Shown here: positions 19,552 through 28,132 of the stretch, piece by piece
Layout: each line of letters opens with the position of its first letter
Position numbering within the stretch: position 1 is the stretch's first letter
From: Candidatus Aquabacterium excrementipullorum
Lineage (GTDB): Bacteria; Pseudomonadota; Gammaproteobacteria; Burkholderiales; Burkholderiaceae_C
Direction: 5' to 3'
Assembly (NCBI GenBank): GCA_019112875.1
Contig: DXIO01000082.1
Span: 1-64,000, forward strand
DNA length: 64,000 nt
Position numbers and translations under genes: made by a program
Notes under the pieces: model-generated
What the model was told of the DNA's origin: nothing
Seen by the model: only the letters and a program-made list of their open reading frames with translations
The model's database searches: none

Positions 19552-19925
19552 CGTGAATGGCCCTTGAACTTGATCACCAGGAACACCGGATCGATCAGCT
19601 CGATCTCCTTGTCATAGGCGAAGTTGATCACGATCTTGTCGTTGTCTTTCGTGATCTCGAGGTCCTTGGCGGTGATGGACTCCACGCCGTATTCGATCAC
19701 ACGACGCTGCTCGAACGCCGCACGCACTTCAGGCACCGTGTTGGCACCGCTCTGTGCCACGCTGTTGACCATGGTCTGGATGGTGCGGTACTCGTTGATG
19801 GGCGGAATCAGCTTCATCACCAGCAACGCCAAAGCACCCACGACCACGGCCCAGAACAGCAGCCCGAACAGGGTGATGCCGCGCTGGCGGCGAGCAGGTG
19901 CATTCGATCGACTCACGGGTTTCAT
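19548..19925 (-). CDS. DUF4845 single-pass membrane protein
   Basis: This small protein (125 residues) has an N-terminal GITLFGLLFWAVVVGALALLVMKL segment that is a membrane anchor and resembles a type IV pilin-like leader (RQRG followed by a hydrophobic stretch). An extracytoplasmic domain of about 85 residues matches the DUF4845 family found between lepB and rnc in beta- and gamma-proteobacteria. Function is unknown. ATG at 19925 is preferred because GGAGG lies five bases upstream; an ATG at 19937 is possible. It lies 17 bases after lepB and overlaps rnc by 4 bases. Confidence 0.85.
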   Translation of the reverse strand: MKPVSRSNAPARRQRGITLFGLLFWAVVVGALALLVMKLIPPINEYRTIQTMVNSVAQSGANTVPEVRAAFEQRRVIEYGVESITAKDLEITKDNDKIVINFAYDKEIELIDPVFLVIKFKGHSR

Positions 19926-19942
19926 CCTCGCCTCCATGAAAC

Positions 19943-20914
19943 TCAGTTGAAGAATCCGATGCGCTTGAAATTGCCGAAGTTCATCCAGACCACGAAGGCC
20001 TTGCCGACGATGTTCTCTTCAGGCACGAAGCCCCAGTAGCGCGAATCCTGGGAGTTGTCGCGGTTGTCGCCCATGGCGTAGAAGTAGCCCTTGGGCACCT
20101 TGCAGCTCACGCCTTCGCCGCTGTAGCGGCACAGTTCGCGGTGCGGGAACTGCTCGATGGCCGGTTCGGGAATGTAGGCGGGGCGATCCTTGTCCACCAG
20201 GATGCGGTGGTCCACCGAGCCCAGCTTCTCGGAGAACTGCAGCGTGTAGCGCATGCTGTCCTCGTCGTAGAACTCGGCCAGCGGCTGCTGCTCCACCAGT
20301 TTGCCGTTGATGTAGAGCTTCTTGTTGAGGTAGGAGACCTCGTCACCCGGCACGGCGATCACGCGTTTGATGTAGTCGATGCTGGGATTGACCGGGAAGC
20401 GGAACACGATCACGTCGCCGCGCTCGGGGTTGTGGTTGTCCCAGACCTTCTTGTTGATCACCGGCAGGCGGATGCCGTAGTGGAATTTGTTGACCAGGAT
20501 GAGGTCGCCCACCAGCAGCGTCGGGATCATCGAGCCCGATGGGATCTTGAAGGGCTCGAACAGGAAGGAGCGCATCAGGAACACGGCGCAGATCACCGGG
20601 AACAGACCTGCGGTCCAGTCCAGCCACCAGGGCTGCATCAGCAGCTTGGCACGGGCCTCTTCGACGTTGCCGTCGACCTGCGAGATGCCTTGCGATGCCA
20701 GTTGCCCACGGCGAGCCTGGTCCTGCTCGAGCAGCTTGGCGGCCGCGGCTTCACGCGCCGGGCTGAACTTGTAGCGCTCGGCCAGCCAGTACACCAGCGT
20801 CACCACCGTCAGGATGAACAGCAGCAAGGCGAAGTTGCCCTGCCAATGCCCCTGATACCAGCCCCCCAGGTACACGACCAGCGCCGCGTACAACACACCA
20901 GTGATCAAACTCAT
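19943..20914 (-). CDS. lepB: signal peptidase I
   Basis: LepB cleaves signal peptides from secreted proteins at the outer face of the inner membrane. The 323-residue protein has two N-terminal membrane segments, a third hydrophobic stretch near residues 100-118, and the catalytic domain. Box B PSGSMIPTL contains the nucleophile Ser128, box D DYIKRVIAVPGD contains the general-base lysine, and box E GDNRDNSQDSRYWG follows. The ATG at 20914 shares one base with the lepA stop (TGATG). The pairing lepA-lepB is nearly universal in proteobacteria. Confidence 0.97.
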   Translation of the reverse strand: MSLITGVLYAALVVYLGGWYQGHWQGNFALLLFILTVVTLVYWLAERYKFSPAREAAAAKLLEQDQARRGQLASQGISQVDGNVEEARAKLLMQPWWLDWTAGLFPVICAVFLMRSFLFEPFKIPSGSMIPTLLVGDLILVNKFHYGIRLPVINKKVWDNHNPERGDVIVFRFPVNPSIDYIKRVIAVPGDEVSYLNKKLYINGKLVEQQPLAEFYDEDSMRYTLQFSEKLGSVDHRILVDKDRPAYIPEPAIEQFPHRELCRYSGEGVSCKVPKGYFYAMGDNRDNSQDSRYWGFVPEENIVGKAFVVWMNFGNFKRIGFFN

Positions 20915-22722
20915 CAATCGTCCACTTGTAGGATGGCCAGGAACGCCTCTTGCGGCACCTCGACGGAGCCGATCTGCTTCATGCGTTTCTTACCGGCCTT
21001 TTGTTTTTCGAGCAGCTTGCGCTTGCGGGTGATGTCACCACCATAGCATTTTGCCAGCACGTTCTTGCGCAGCGCCTTGATGTTCTCCCGGGCGATGATG
21101 TTCGCGCCGATGGCCGCCTGAATGGCCACGTCGTACATCTGGCGCGGGATCTGCTCGCGCATCTTGGCGGCCACGGCGCGACCGCGGTACTGGCTCTGGC
21201 CACGGTGCACGATCATGGACAGCGGGTCGACCTTGTCGCCGTTGATCAGGATGTCCACCTTCACCACGTCGGACGCACGGTACTCCTTGAACTCGTAGTC
21301 CATCGAGGCATAGCCACGCGACACGCTCTTGAGCTTGTCGAAGAAGTCCAGCACGATCTCGGCCAGCGGCAGCTCGTAGGTCAGCATGACCTGCTTGCCG
21401 TGGTAGGCCATGTTCAGCTGCACGCCGCGCTTCTGGTTGGCCAGCGTCATCACCACGCCGACGTAGTCCTGCGGCATGTACAGGTGCACCGTGACGATGG
21501 GCTCGCGGATCTCGCGGATGCGGGCGATCTCGGGCATCTTGGAGGGGTTCTCGACCTCCAGCACCTCGCCGTCGTTCATCTCCACTTCATAGACCACGCT
21601 GGGCGCGGTCGTGACCAGGTCCTGGTCGAACTCACGCTCCAGGCGCTCCTGCACGATCTCCATGTGCAGCAGGCCCAGGAAGCCGCAGCGGAAACCGAAG
21701 CCCAGCGCCTGCGACACCTCGGGCTCGAAACGCAGCGAGCTGTCGTTGAGCTTGAGCTTTTCCAGCGCGTCGCGCAGCTGGTCGTATTCGCTCGCCTCGG
21801 TGGGGTACAGACCCGCGAACACCTGCGGCTGGATCTCCTTGAAGCCGGGCAGCGCCTCGGTGGCCGGGCCGGCGTTGTTCGGCGTCTTCTTCTCGACCGT
21901 GACGGTGTCGCCCACCTTCGCGGCGGCCAGCTCCTTGATGCCGGCGATGATGAAGCCCACCTCGCCCGCCTTGAGCTTGTCGCGGTTCTCGCTCTTGGGC
22001 GTGAACACGCCCAGGTGCTCGATCGGGTAGACCGTGTTGGTGGCCATCATGCGGATGCGTTCACCCTTGTGCAGGGTGCCGTCGACCACGCGCACCAGCA
22101 TCACCACGCCCACGTAGGTGTCGAACCAGGCGTCGATGATCATCGCGCGCGGCGGACCATCGGCATCGCCCTTGGGCGGCGGCATCCGCGCGACCACGGC
22201 TTCGAGGATCTCGTCGATGCCCATGCCGGTCTTGGCCGAGCACGGGATGGCGTCGGTCGCATCGATGCCGATGACGTCCTCGATCTCTTCCTTGGCCTGC
22301 TCGGGATCGGCCTGCGGCAGGTCCATCTTGTTGAGGACGGGGATCACTTCCACACCCAGATCGAGCGCGGTGTAGCAATTGGCCACTGTCTGCGCCTCGA
22401 CGCCCTGGCTGGCATCGACCACCAGCAGCGCACCTTCGCAGGCGGACAGCGAACGGCTCACTTCATAAGAGAAGTCCACATGGCCCGGCGTGTCGATCAG
22501 GTTGAGGTTGTAGACCTGGCCATCCTTGGCCTTGTACTGCAGCGCGGCGGTCTGTGCCTTGATGGTGATGCCACGCTCGCGCTCGATGTCCATCGAGTCA
22601 AGAACCTGGGCCTCCATCTCGCGATCACTGAGGCCGCCACAGCGCTGGATGATGCGATCAGCCAGGGTGGATTTGCCGTGATCGATGTGGGCAATGATGG
22701 AGAAATTACGGATGTGATTCAT
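20914..22722 (-). CDS. lepA: elongation factor 4 (LepA)
   Basis: LepA is a ribosome-binding translational GTPase implicated in back-translocation, initiation and 30S maturation. The 602-residue protein begins with the GTPase domain (G1 [10 protein letters not shown]3 DTPGHVDF, G4 NKMDLP). EF-G-like domains follow, and the LepA-specific C-terminal domain ends in [21 protein letters not shown] at 22722 gives the conserved [16 protein letters not shown] start; the frame upstream contains no conserved sequence. No strong ribosome site is seen. It heads the lepA-lepB-rnc-era operon, behind a spacer containing DnaA boxes. Confidence 0.97.
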   Translation of the reverse strand: MNHIRNFSIIAHIDHGKSTLADRIIQRCGGLSDREMEAQVLDSMDIERERGITIKAQTAALQYKAKDGQVYNLNLIDTPGHVDFSYEVSRSLSACEGALLVVDASQGVEAQTVANCYTALDLGVEVIPVLNKMDLPQADPEQAKEEIEDVIGIDATDAIPCSAKTGMGIDEILEAVVARMPPPKGDADGPPRAMIIDAWFDTYVGVVMLVRVVDGTLHKGERIRMMATNTVYPIEHLGVFTPKSENRDKLKAGEVGFIIAGIKELAAAKVGDTVTVEKKTPNNAGPATEALPGFKEIQPQVFAGLYPTEASEYDQLRDALEKLKLNDSSLRFEPEVSQALGFGFRCGFLGLLHMEIVQERLEREFDQDLVTTAPSVVYEVEMNDGEVLEVENPSKMPEIARIREIREPIVTVHLYMPQDYVGVVMTLANQKRGVQLNMAYHGKQVMLTYELPLAEIVLDFFDKLKSVSRGYASMDYEFKEYRASDVVKVDILINGDKVDPLSMIVHRGQSQYRGRAVAAKMREQIPRQMYDVAIQAAIGANIIARENIKALRKNVLAKCYGGDITRKRKLLEKQKAGKKRMKQIGSVEVPQEAFLAILQVDD

Positions 22723-22881
22723 AAAAAAAAGGCACGTCGAAACGGATGACGCGCCTTCCAACAAAAACGTATGGCAACTGCTTGTTGGACTTTCATTGTA
22801 GCCAAAAGCATCCCTGGCAAGCCCCTCCAGGACGGGGGCCAGGGGTCGTTGCCCGGCGTCCACAGCATTGTTTTGCACACC

Positions 22882-22997
22882 TTATCCACAAGCCTTTGTG
22901 GATAAATCTGGCCAAGTTTCGCGTCGGGGGAGGATTGTAGCCAATCCCTCAGGAGCGCTGAACAACGCGCTTGCCAACTGGCCTCAACTTATCAACA
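22882..22997. promoter_or_regulatory. inverted pair of perfect DnaA boxes plus a third near-match
   Basis: TTATCCACA (22882-22890) and its exact reverse complement TGTGGATAA (22897-22905) match the DnaA consensus and face each other across 6 bases, extending to 10-bp palindromic arms. TTATCAACA (22989-22997) is a one-mismatch third site. They lie upstream of lepA. Possible roles are DnaA control of the lepA operon or DnaA titration. Confidence 0.6.
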
Positions 22998-23060
22998 CGA
23001 CGCAGGGTCGCGCCCCACCCTTCGGACGAATTGAAAAAACGTTGGTTTTTTCACCAAGCG

Positions 23061-23093
23061 AAAAACCAGGACGGCGGCAGGGTCGTCCTGGTT
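23061..23093 (-). terminator. intrinsic terminator of mucD
   Basis: A perfect 10-bp stem AACCAGGACG/CGTCCTGGTT with a 10-base loop is followed on the minus strand by a run of T residues. It ends the rseA-mucB-mucD transcript before lepA. Confidence 0.9.
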
Positions 23094-23113
23094 CTCCTCG
23101 AAGGGTTGCAGGA

Positions 23114-24667
23114 TCAGTTGTTGGGGCGGATGACGGCGTATTGCGCCCATTCGCCACGGCGCACCAGCACGCTCACAGGCCGCGTGCGATCCACCTTGGC
23201 CAGCACGGTTTCGAACTGCTTGACATCGGCGACCTGCACGTTCGCCACGGCCAGGATCACATCGCCTTCACGCAGGCCTGCGCGCTCGGCCGGCCCATCG
23301 ACGTCGTCGACCAGCACACCGCCATTGACTTTGAGTTCGCGCTTCTGCTCTGCGCTCAAGTTGGTGATGCTCAGGCCCAGCACCGAGGTGGCCAACTTGC
23401 CTTCCGCCTTGCTGGGCGCGGGCGTGCTGCCTGCGCTGGCCTGCGTCTTGGGCTTGTCGTCCAGCTCGATCACGGTGACGCTGAGGTCCTTGTAGGCACC
23501 CCGGCGGAACACCTGCAGCGTGGACTTGGTACCAGGCTTGGTGGCACCGACCAGACGCGGCAGGTCACCAGCCTTGTCCACCAGCACGCCATTGAAGCGC
23601 GTGATGATGTCGCCAGCCTCGACGCCTGCCTTGTCGGCCGGGCCCGTCGGATCGACCATGCGCACCACGGCACCCTGGGGCTTGGCCAGGCCCAGCGAAT
23701 CGGCCACTTCCTTGCTCACAGGCTCGATGGCCACGCCGATGCGGCCACGCACCACCTTGCCGGAAGCGCGCAGCTGGTCGGCCACGCGCGAGGCATCGTC
23801 GATGGGGATCGAAAAGGAGATGCCCATGAAGCCACCGGAGCGGCTGAGGATCTGAGAGTTGATGCCCACCACCTCGCCGCGCATGTTGATCAGCGGGCCA
23901 CCGGAGTTGCCGGGGTTCACGGCCACGTCGGTCTGGATGAAGCGGATCTCTTCGCCGGTGTCGCGCGCCTTGGCACTGACGATGCCGGCGGTCACGGTGT
24001 TCTCAAGACCGAAGGGAGAGCCGATGGCCATCACCCATTCGCCCACCTTGAGCTTGCTGACATCACCCACCTTCACGGCCGGGAAGTTGCTGCCTTCGAT
24101 CTTGACCACGGCCACATCGGTGCGCTTGTCCACACCCACGATCTTGGCCTTGAGTTCGCGCTGGTCGGTCAGCGTGACGTAGACGTCGTCGGCACCATCG
24201 ACCACGTGCGCGTTGGTCATGATGTAGCCATCGGTGGTGAGGATGAAGCCGGAGCCCACGCCGCGGGGGCGCTCTTCGCTCTGCGGCTCGGCTTCCTTGC
24301 CGCCCTTGCCTTTGGGCTTGCCGCCTGGCTTGGGCGCCTGCTGTCCAGGCACCGGCATACCGAAGAAGCGACGGAAGAACTCCTGCATCTGTTCATCCAT
24401 CTCCTCGCCCTGCCCGCCCACCTGCACACGCTGCGTGGTACGGATGTTGACGACGGACGGGCCGACCTTGTCGACCAGATCGGTGAAGTCGGGCAGGCCT
24501 CGCACCAGCGGCGACGGCTGCGCCGCCGTGGCAGGTGCGGACTGGGCATGGGCTGGCAGGGTCGCCAGGCCCATGCAGAGCAGCAGCCCGGCCAGGGAGG
24601 CCATGGCGCCGAGCCGCGGCATGCGGGAGAGTCGCTGGTTCGGCAGGGAGAGAGTCGACAAGGACAT
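23114..24667 (-). CDS. mucD: DegQ/MucD-family periplasmic serine protease
   Basis: MucD/DegP proteases degrade or refold damaged envelope proteins and are classic sigma-E targets. The 517-residue protein has a signal peptide (hydrophobic core MASLAGLLLCMGLATLPAHA) and a trypsin-like domain. The catalytic triad is His in TNAHVVDGA, Asp in DKRTDVAVVKI and Ser in NPGNSGGPL. Two PDZ domains follow (around VDPTGPADKAGVEAGD and VDGPAERAGLREGD). A GK-rich loop lies before the protease core. I chose ATG at 24667 (GAGG nine bases upstream); ATG 24691 is an alternative. It is the last gene of the rpoE-rseA-mucB-mucD group, with a candidate sigma-E promoter just upstream. Confidence 0.94.
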   Translation of the reverse strand: MSLSTLSLPNQRLSRMPRLGAMASLAGLLLCMGLATLPAHAQSAPATAAQPSPLVRGLPDFTDLVDKVGPSVVNIRTTQRVQVGGQGEEMDEQMQEFFRRFFGMPVPGQQAPKPGGKPKGKGGKEAEPQSEERPRGVGSGFILTTDGYIMTNAHVVDGADDVYVTLTDQRELKAKIVGVDKRTDVAVVKIEGSNFPAVKVGDVSKLKVGEWVMAIGSPFGLENTVTAGIVSAKARDTGEEIRFIQTDVAVNPGNSGGPLINMRGEVVGINSQILSRSGGFMGISFSIPIDDASRVADQLRASGKVVRGRIGVAIEPVSKEVADSLGLAKPQGAVVRMVDPTGPADKAGVEAGDIITRFNGVLVDKAGDLPRLVGATKPGTKSTLQVFRRGAYKDLSVTVIELDDKPKTQASAGSTPAPSKAEGKLATSVLGLSITNLSAEQKRELKVNGGVLVDDVDGPAERAGLREGDVILAVANVQVADVKQFETVLAKVDRTRPVSVLVRRGEWAQYAVIRPNN

Positions 24668-24721
24668 GGACGGACGCCTCGAGGGTTGCATCAATGAATG
24701 ACGAAAGTGAGCAAAAGATTC

Positions 24722-24749
24722 TCGGATACGGAGTGTGACCGACAGTTCA
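24722..24749 (-). promoter_or_regulatory. candidate sigma-E promoter of mucD
   Basis: On the minus strand TGAACTG (24749-24743), a 16-base spacer and TCCGA (24726-24722) resemble the RpoE consensus GGAACTT-N16-TCTGA. The predicted start of transcription lies about 50 bases before the mucD ATG. The gene's identity and location support this, but the match is partial. Confidence 0.5.
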
Positions 24750-24821
24750 ATGCGGAATGGGTGTACCGATCGTTGCAACGGGTAAAGGTAGATAGCTCAT
24801 GCGCTGCCCGCATGGCCAGGA

Positions 24822-25907
24822 TCATGGGCGCTGAAGGGCCGATGCGAACCGCACCACCGTCGCGGCTGGCACATCGCCCACCACCGTCAACCACCAATCT
24901 CCGACCCGGCGCTTGAGGGTCTGGGTGGCGCCCTGGGCCAGCATCATCTCCTGCGCATGACGCCTGGCATCGTAAGGCTCGATGAACACGGACACATGGG
25001 TCACGCCATCACCGAAGATGGCCTGAACCACATCCGAGGCATGCGCCGCTGGTTCGCTGGCTGCGAGGGAAGGCGGCAGACCCGCGGTGCTTCGGCGGAC
25101 GCAGGTCAGCAGGCGGAAGCCGGGGGGCAGGTCACTGACACGCCAGCCCTCCTGGTCCAGTGAGGTCTTGCGCAACTCGCTGCGCACCCAGCGCCACTGC
25201 GCCATCGACTTGGCATCGGGCATGTCCCAGCCCCGGGCGGCCGAGGGCCCCAGGCTCAGCTGCGTGAAGGCCGTCCATTCAAGCACCTGGCCACTGGGGG
25301 CCAAGGTTTCGGCTCGCAGCACCAAGCCCGATCGCTGCTCAGCCCAGACACGCTGTCCATAACGGAACTGATCGCGGGGCCGCAACTGCAGCACCATGGC
25401 CTGATGCCCCGCCCAGCGCTGCAGGCCGAGCAGATCGATCTGGTAGACATCCAGGGCCCGTTCATCGACCTGCGCCCATTGCCTCGGCACGCCAAGCAGC
25501 GCGCCCCGTTGCTGAAGCAGCGCGGTTTTCTTCTGCGGCCAGAGGATCTGTATGTCTTCGTTGTGGCGGTAAATCTGACGCACGGGGCCGTCCAGCGGCT
25601 CCATGCGCTCGAACTGGGCATCGCCCTGCACACGGTGGCTGACCTGCACACTGCTGGAGCGGCCAGCGGTGCTGATCATCACCGTGCCTTCGTAGTTGCT
25701 CTGGCGTGCGGCCTGTCCCATCAGGCGCAGCCAATGCGCTGGCGCCGACACATCCGCCAGCGCCGGCGGGCTGCCGGCAGAAGCAGCCTCAGGGGCCGCC
25801 TGGGCCACGCCCAGGGAAAGGCAGGCCAGCAGGCCCATGGCCCACGGAGCGAGCGTCGAGAGGGATGGCGGCATCGGGCGGCGGCGGCAGGTCGCGGCGC
25901 GGCTCAC
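24822..25907 (-). CDS. mucB: sigma-E regulatory protein MucB/RseB
   Basis: MucB/RseB is a periplasmic protein that binds the anti-sigma factor and shields it from DegS cleavage until lipopolysaccharide or lipid signals release it. The 361-residue protein has a signal peptide and the large N-terminal lipoprotein-like domain (NYEGTVMIST, VQVSHRVQGDAQFERMEPLDG, LDVYQIDLLG). A smaller C-terminal domain shows GDGVTHVSVFIEP, ARRHAQEM and VGDVPAATVVRFA. The start is GTG at 25907, supported by AGGA seven bases upstream; the internal ATG at 25874 lacks a ribosome site. It lies 21 bases after the anti-sigma gene. Confidence 0.9.
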   Translation of the reverse strand: MSRAATCRRRPMPPSLSTLAPWAMGLLACLSLGVAQAAPEAASAGSPPALADVSAPAHWLRLMGQAARQSNYEGTVMISTAGRSSSVQVSHRVQGDAQFERMEPLDGPVRQIYRHNEDIQILWPQKKTALLQQRGALLGVPRQWAQVDERALDVYQIDLLGLQRWAGHQAMVLQLRPRDQFRYGQRVWAEQRSGLVLRAETLAPSGQVLEWTAFTQLSLGPSAARGWDMPDAKSMAQWRWVRSELRKTSLDQEGWRVSDLPPGFRLLTCVRRSTAGLPPSLAASEPAAHASDVVQAIFGDGVTHVSVFIEPYDARRHAQEMMLAQGATQTLKRRVGDWWLTVVGDVPAATVVRFASALQRP

Positions 25908-25928
25908 AGGCCCTTCCTGGCCGCGGGC

Positions 25929-26711
25929 TCAGCGCCCTGCGGGCGCCTCGAACGCGACACTGCGCACCAGGCCCGCTGGTGGCACGAAGGTGCCGGAAGA
26001 TGTGAGTTCGCGGTGCGCAGCCAGGAATTCGTCGAGTTGCGGATCGCGGATGATCACGAGCTTGCCGGCGCGTTCAGCAGCCGTTTCACTGGCATTGCGG
26101 CTGAACGACGTCTGCGCGGACTCTGCCGGTTGGCGCGACATGGAGTTGTCAGCCACCAGGCCGGTGCGCAAGGCCGGCGTGAGCGCTGCCTCCTGGCCAA
26201 CCCAGCCCTGGGTGGCCACAGGCACCACGGCATCACGGGGACCCTGGGCCAGCACCGAGGCATTGGGCGCCCCGACAGGGCCGGCTTCAGGCTGCAAGGT
26301 GGTGACGACCGCCCCCAGCACCAGGACGAACCCGGCCGCGACCGCGGCAGGGCCGGCCCAGCGGCGGCGATGCAAGGGATAGGACAGGTTGGCCACGGCC
26401 GCCTCGGGTTGCGAGAGCACCGCCGAAGGGGGGGCCAACGCCGCCGGCGCCAGCACGACAGGCTCCTGCGCCAGGCGGGCGCGGAAGGTGTCGAGGAAAG
26501 CCAGATCGGCCTGAGCCGGCTGAGCCAGGCTCTCGGAGCGCATCACGTCTCCGATGAGCTGGTAGGTGTGCCAGCGGGCGCGCGCGTCCTCCTGGCCTCG
26601 CCATGCAGCACAGGCCTGGGCGATCTCGTGCTCGGTCGCCTGCCCGTCGGCCAGGGCCGACAGCGGTTCGAAAGAAGATTTCGCTTGGTCGTCAAATGGG
26701 TGATCAGACAT
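25929..26711 (-). CDS. rseA: anti-sigma-E factor RseA/MucA family
   Basis: RseA spans the inner membrane, holds sigma-E inactive and is destroyed by regulated proteolysis under envelope stress. The 260-residue protein has an N-terminal sigma-binding domain (FEPLSALADGQATEHEI, WHTYQLIGDVMRSE). A single membrane segment follows near residues 117-138 (WAGPAAVAAGFVLVLGAVVTTL), then a periplasmic tail, expected to contact MucB, ending in DEFLAAHRELTSSG. It follows rpoE after 114 bases, a larger gap than elsewhere in the group. That gap contains a strong sigma-E-like promoter, suggesting a direct negative feedback loop. Confidence 0.9.
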   Translation of the reverse strand: MSDHPFDDQAKSSFEPLSALADGQATEHEIAQACAAWRGQEDARARWHTYQLIGDVMRSESLAQPAQADLAFLDTFRARLAQEPVVLAPAALAPPSAVLSQPEAAVANLSYPLHRRRWAGPAAVAAGFVLVLGAVVTTLQPEAGPVGAPNASVLAQGPRDAVVPVATQGWVGQEAALTPALRTGLVADNSMSRQPAESAQTSFSRNASETAAERAGKLVIIRDPQLDEFLAAHRELTSSGTFVPPAGLVRSVAFEAPAGR

Positions 26712-26746
26712 GACACATACCCCGGTTCAGACACATCGTCGATTCA

Positions 26747-26774
26747 ACAGACACCGTACAGCAAGAAAAGTTCA
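26747..26774 (-). promoter_or_regulatory. candidate sigma-E promoter of rseA-mucB-mucD
   Basis: On the minus strand TGAACTT (26774-26768), exactly 16 bases, then TCTGT (26751-26747) match the sigma-E consensus GGAACTT-N16-TCTGA with two differences. The transcript would start about 30 bases before rseA. It lies between rpoE and its anti-sigma gene. Confidence 0.62.
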
Positions 26775-26825
26775 CATCACCGTCCGAACTTGTGCAGAAA
26801 GCCTCACAAATCGGCCCACACGGGC

Positions 26826-27512
26826 TTACCAGCGCCGCCCGTCGCGGGTGTCGAGCAGCGGCTTGAGCCGCTGGGCGATCGCCTCGCGCGCGCGGAAAAT
26901 GCGCGACCTGACCGTACCGATGGGGCAATTCATCAGTTCGGAGATTTCCTCGTAGCTCAAGCCTTCGATTTCACGCAGGGTGATGGCCTGCCGCAACTCG
27001 TCGGACAGGGCCTCGATGGCCTCGTTCACCGTGCGGGCGATCTGCTGGCTGGCCAACACCGACTCCGGCGTCTCGCCATCCGTGAGTTCGTTTTCGACGC
27101 GGGAAGTTTCATCGTCGTCATCCCCCATGCTCGCCAGCGCCGATTCGGACACGAGGGGGTCGCGCTTGAGCTGCATCAGCGCCTTCTTGGCGGTGTTGAC
27201 GGCGATGCGGTAGAGCCAGGTGTAGAACGCGCTCTCGCCACGGAACTGAGGCAGCGCGCGGTAGGCTCGGATGAAGGTTTCCTGCGCGATGTCTTCCACC
27301 AGATCGACATCGCGAACCATGCGCGCCACCAGGCGCTCGATGCGGCGGCGGTACTTGACCACCAGCATCTCGAAGGCCCGCTGGTCACCCTGCTGCACGC
27401 GGGCAACCAGTGCGGCATCCACATCCACCGAGGCCTGGGCAGGCGCCACCGGCCCCGTCACGCCCGCCGGCTGATCGGGAGGCTCGGGGGGAGTGCGATC
27501 GGGCGGCGTCAT
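26826..27512 (-). CDS. rpoE: RNA polymerase sigma factor RpoE (AlgU type)
   Basis: This is an ECF sigma factor of the RpoE/AlgU type that directs envelope-stress genes. The 228-residue protein has region 2 (FEMLVVKYRRRIERLV, DLVEDIAQETFIRAYRALPQFRGESAFYTWLYRIAVNTAKK) and region 4 (ALSDELRQAITLREIEGLSYEEISELMNCPIGTVRSRIFRAREA), joined by an acidic linker with GDDDDE. A ~30-residue Pro-rich N-terminal extension is unusual relative to E. coli (191 residues). The start has a perfect AGGAGG six bases upstream and overlaps the upstream membrane-protein gene by 4 bases. Confidence 0.95.
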   Translation of the reverse strand: MTPPDRTPPEPPDQPAGVTGPVAPAQASVDVDAALVARVQQGDQRAFEMLVVKYRRRIERLVARMVRDVDLVEDIAQETFIRAYRALPQFRGESAFYTWLYRIAVNTAKKALMQLKRDPLVSESALASMGDDDDETSRVENELTDGETPESVLASQQIARTVNEAIEALSDELRQAITLREIEGLSYEEISELMNCPIGTVRSRIFRAREAIAQRLKPLLDTRDGRRW

Positions 27513-28132
27513 GCCGACCTCCTGGCTGACTTGGGCAATGTGGCTTTCTGTGATGCGATGAGCGCCAATGATGCCACCATCGGCGCATCGTGCTGCTCGG
27601 CAGAGAACAAGCGACTCGATCCACGGCTGGCGATCAGGCGCCAGCGCCAGGGACCTTCAAGCGCACGGGCATCCACCCAGCGCCATTCAGCCGGCGCCAC
27701 GGCCACGCCGCGCTTCGCCGTCGGCGTCAAGCGCAGCAGCATGCCCGCCCCCAGATCCATGGCCACGTGCACATCGAGTGGCAGGCCGGCATCATCGGTC
27801 CAATGGGCAGGCATGACCTGGCGCGTGTCGCCTCGCTCGGCCATGCCCGCGGCATGCCAGCGCACCAGCCGCGGGGGCTGGCCGTGAAGCCGGGAGGCCT
27901 GGCGCCACGAGAAGCCACCCCAGAGCAGCAACGCCGCGGCGGAGATCGCGGCCGCCCACCAGGGTGTGGCGCCACGCGCCGCATCGACCACCAGACTGGC
28001 CCACCAGGCCAAGGCCAGGCAAATCATGCCAAGCACCGCCACGCGCCCTGCCCGGAGGGCCCACGCCGGCGAGGCCGGCAGCAGCCAGCCTTCGCCAGTG
28101 GATGTGCGGTGGTGGCGAGACGCGGAACTCAA
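27509..28132 (-). CDS. hypothetical two-pass membrane protein coupled to rpoE
   Basis: I do not recognise a characterised family. The 207-residue protein has two hydrophobic segments (about residues 29-50 and 57-75), then a ~130-residue soluble domain rich in Trp and Arg ([24 protein letters not shown]). The DNA shows full coding potential between fabF and rpoE. The only start near fabF is TTG at 28132, which overlaps the fabF stop (TTGA), and the gene's stop overlaps the rpoE ATG (ATGA). It is therefore translationally tied to rpoE. Its position suggests a link to envelope stress or to fatty-acid synthesis, but this is inference. The start could be further in. Confidence 0.7.
   Translation of the reverse strand: MSSASRHHRTSTGEGWLLPASPAWALRAGRVAVLGMICLALAWWASLVVDAARGATPWWAAAISAAALLLWGGFSWRQASRLHGQPPRLVRWHAAGMAERGDTRQVMPAHWTDDAGLPLDVHVAMDLGAGMLLRLTPTAKRGVAVAPAEWRWVDARALEGPWRWRLIASRGSSRLFSAEQHDAPMVASLALIASQKATLPKSARRSA

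Larger units (their letters stand above)
22723..23113 (-). other. lepA-mucD spacer without genes
   Basis: These 391 bases contain no supported gene. On the minus strand they hold the mucD terminator (23061-23093), three DnaA-box-like sequences (22882-22997) and a possible lepA -10 box TACAAT at 22800-22795 without a good -35. The open frames that cross it belong to antisense shadows of lepA and mucD. Confidence 0.7.

Noticed and set aside
20950-22749. 599-residue open frame antisense to lepA
   Set aside because: Shadow of a conserved gene; His/Asp/Val-rich composition typical of antisense frames in GC-rich DNA.
22882-22997. Chromosomal origin of replication
   Set aside because: Only three DnaA boxes, no AT-rich unwinding region and no dnaA/dnaN/gyrB neighbourhood.
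22868-24697. 609-residue open frame antisense to mucD
   Set aside because: Covers the DnaA-box spacer and the mucD coding strand; no recognisable domains.
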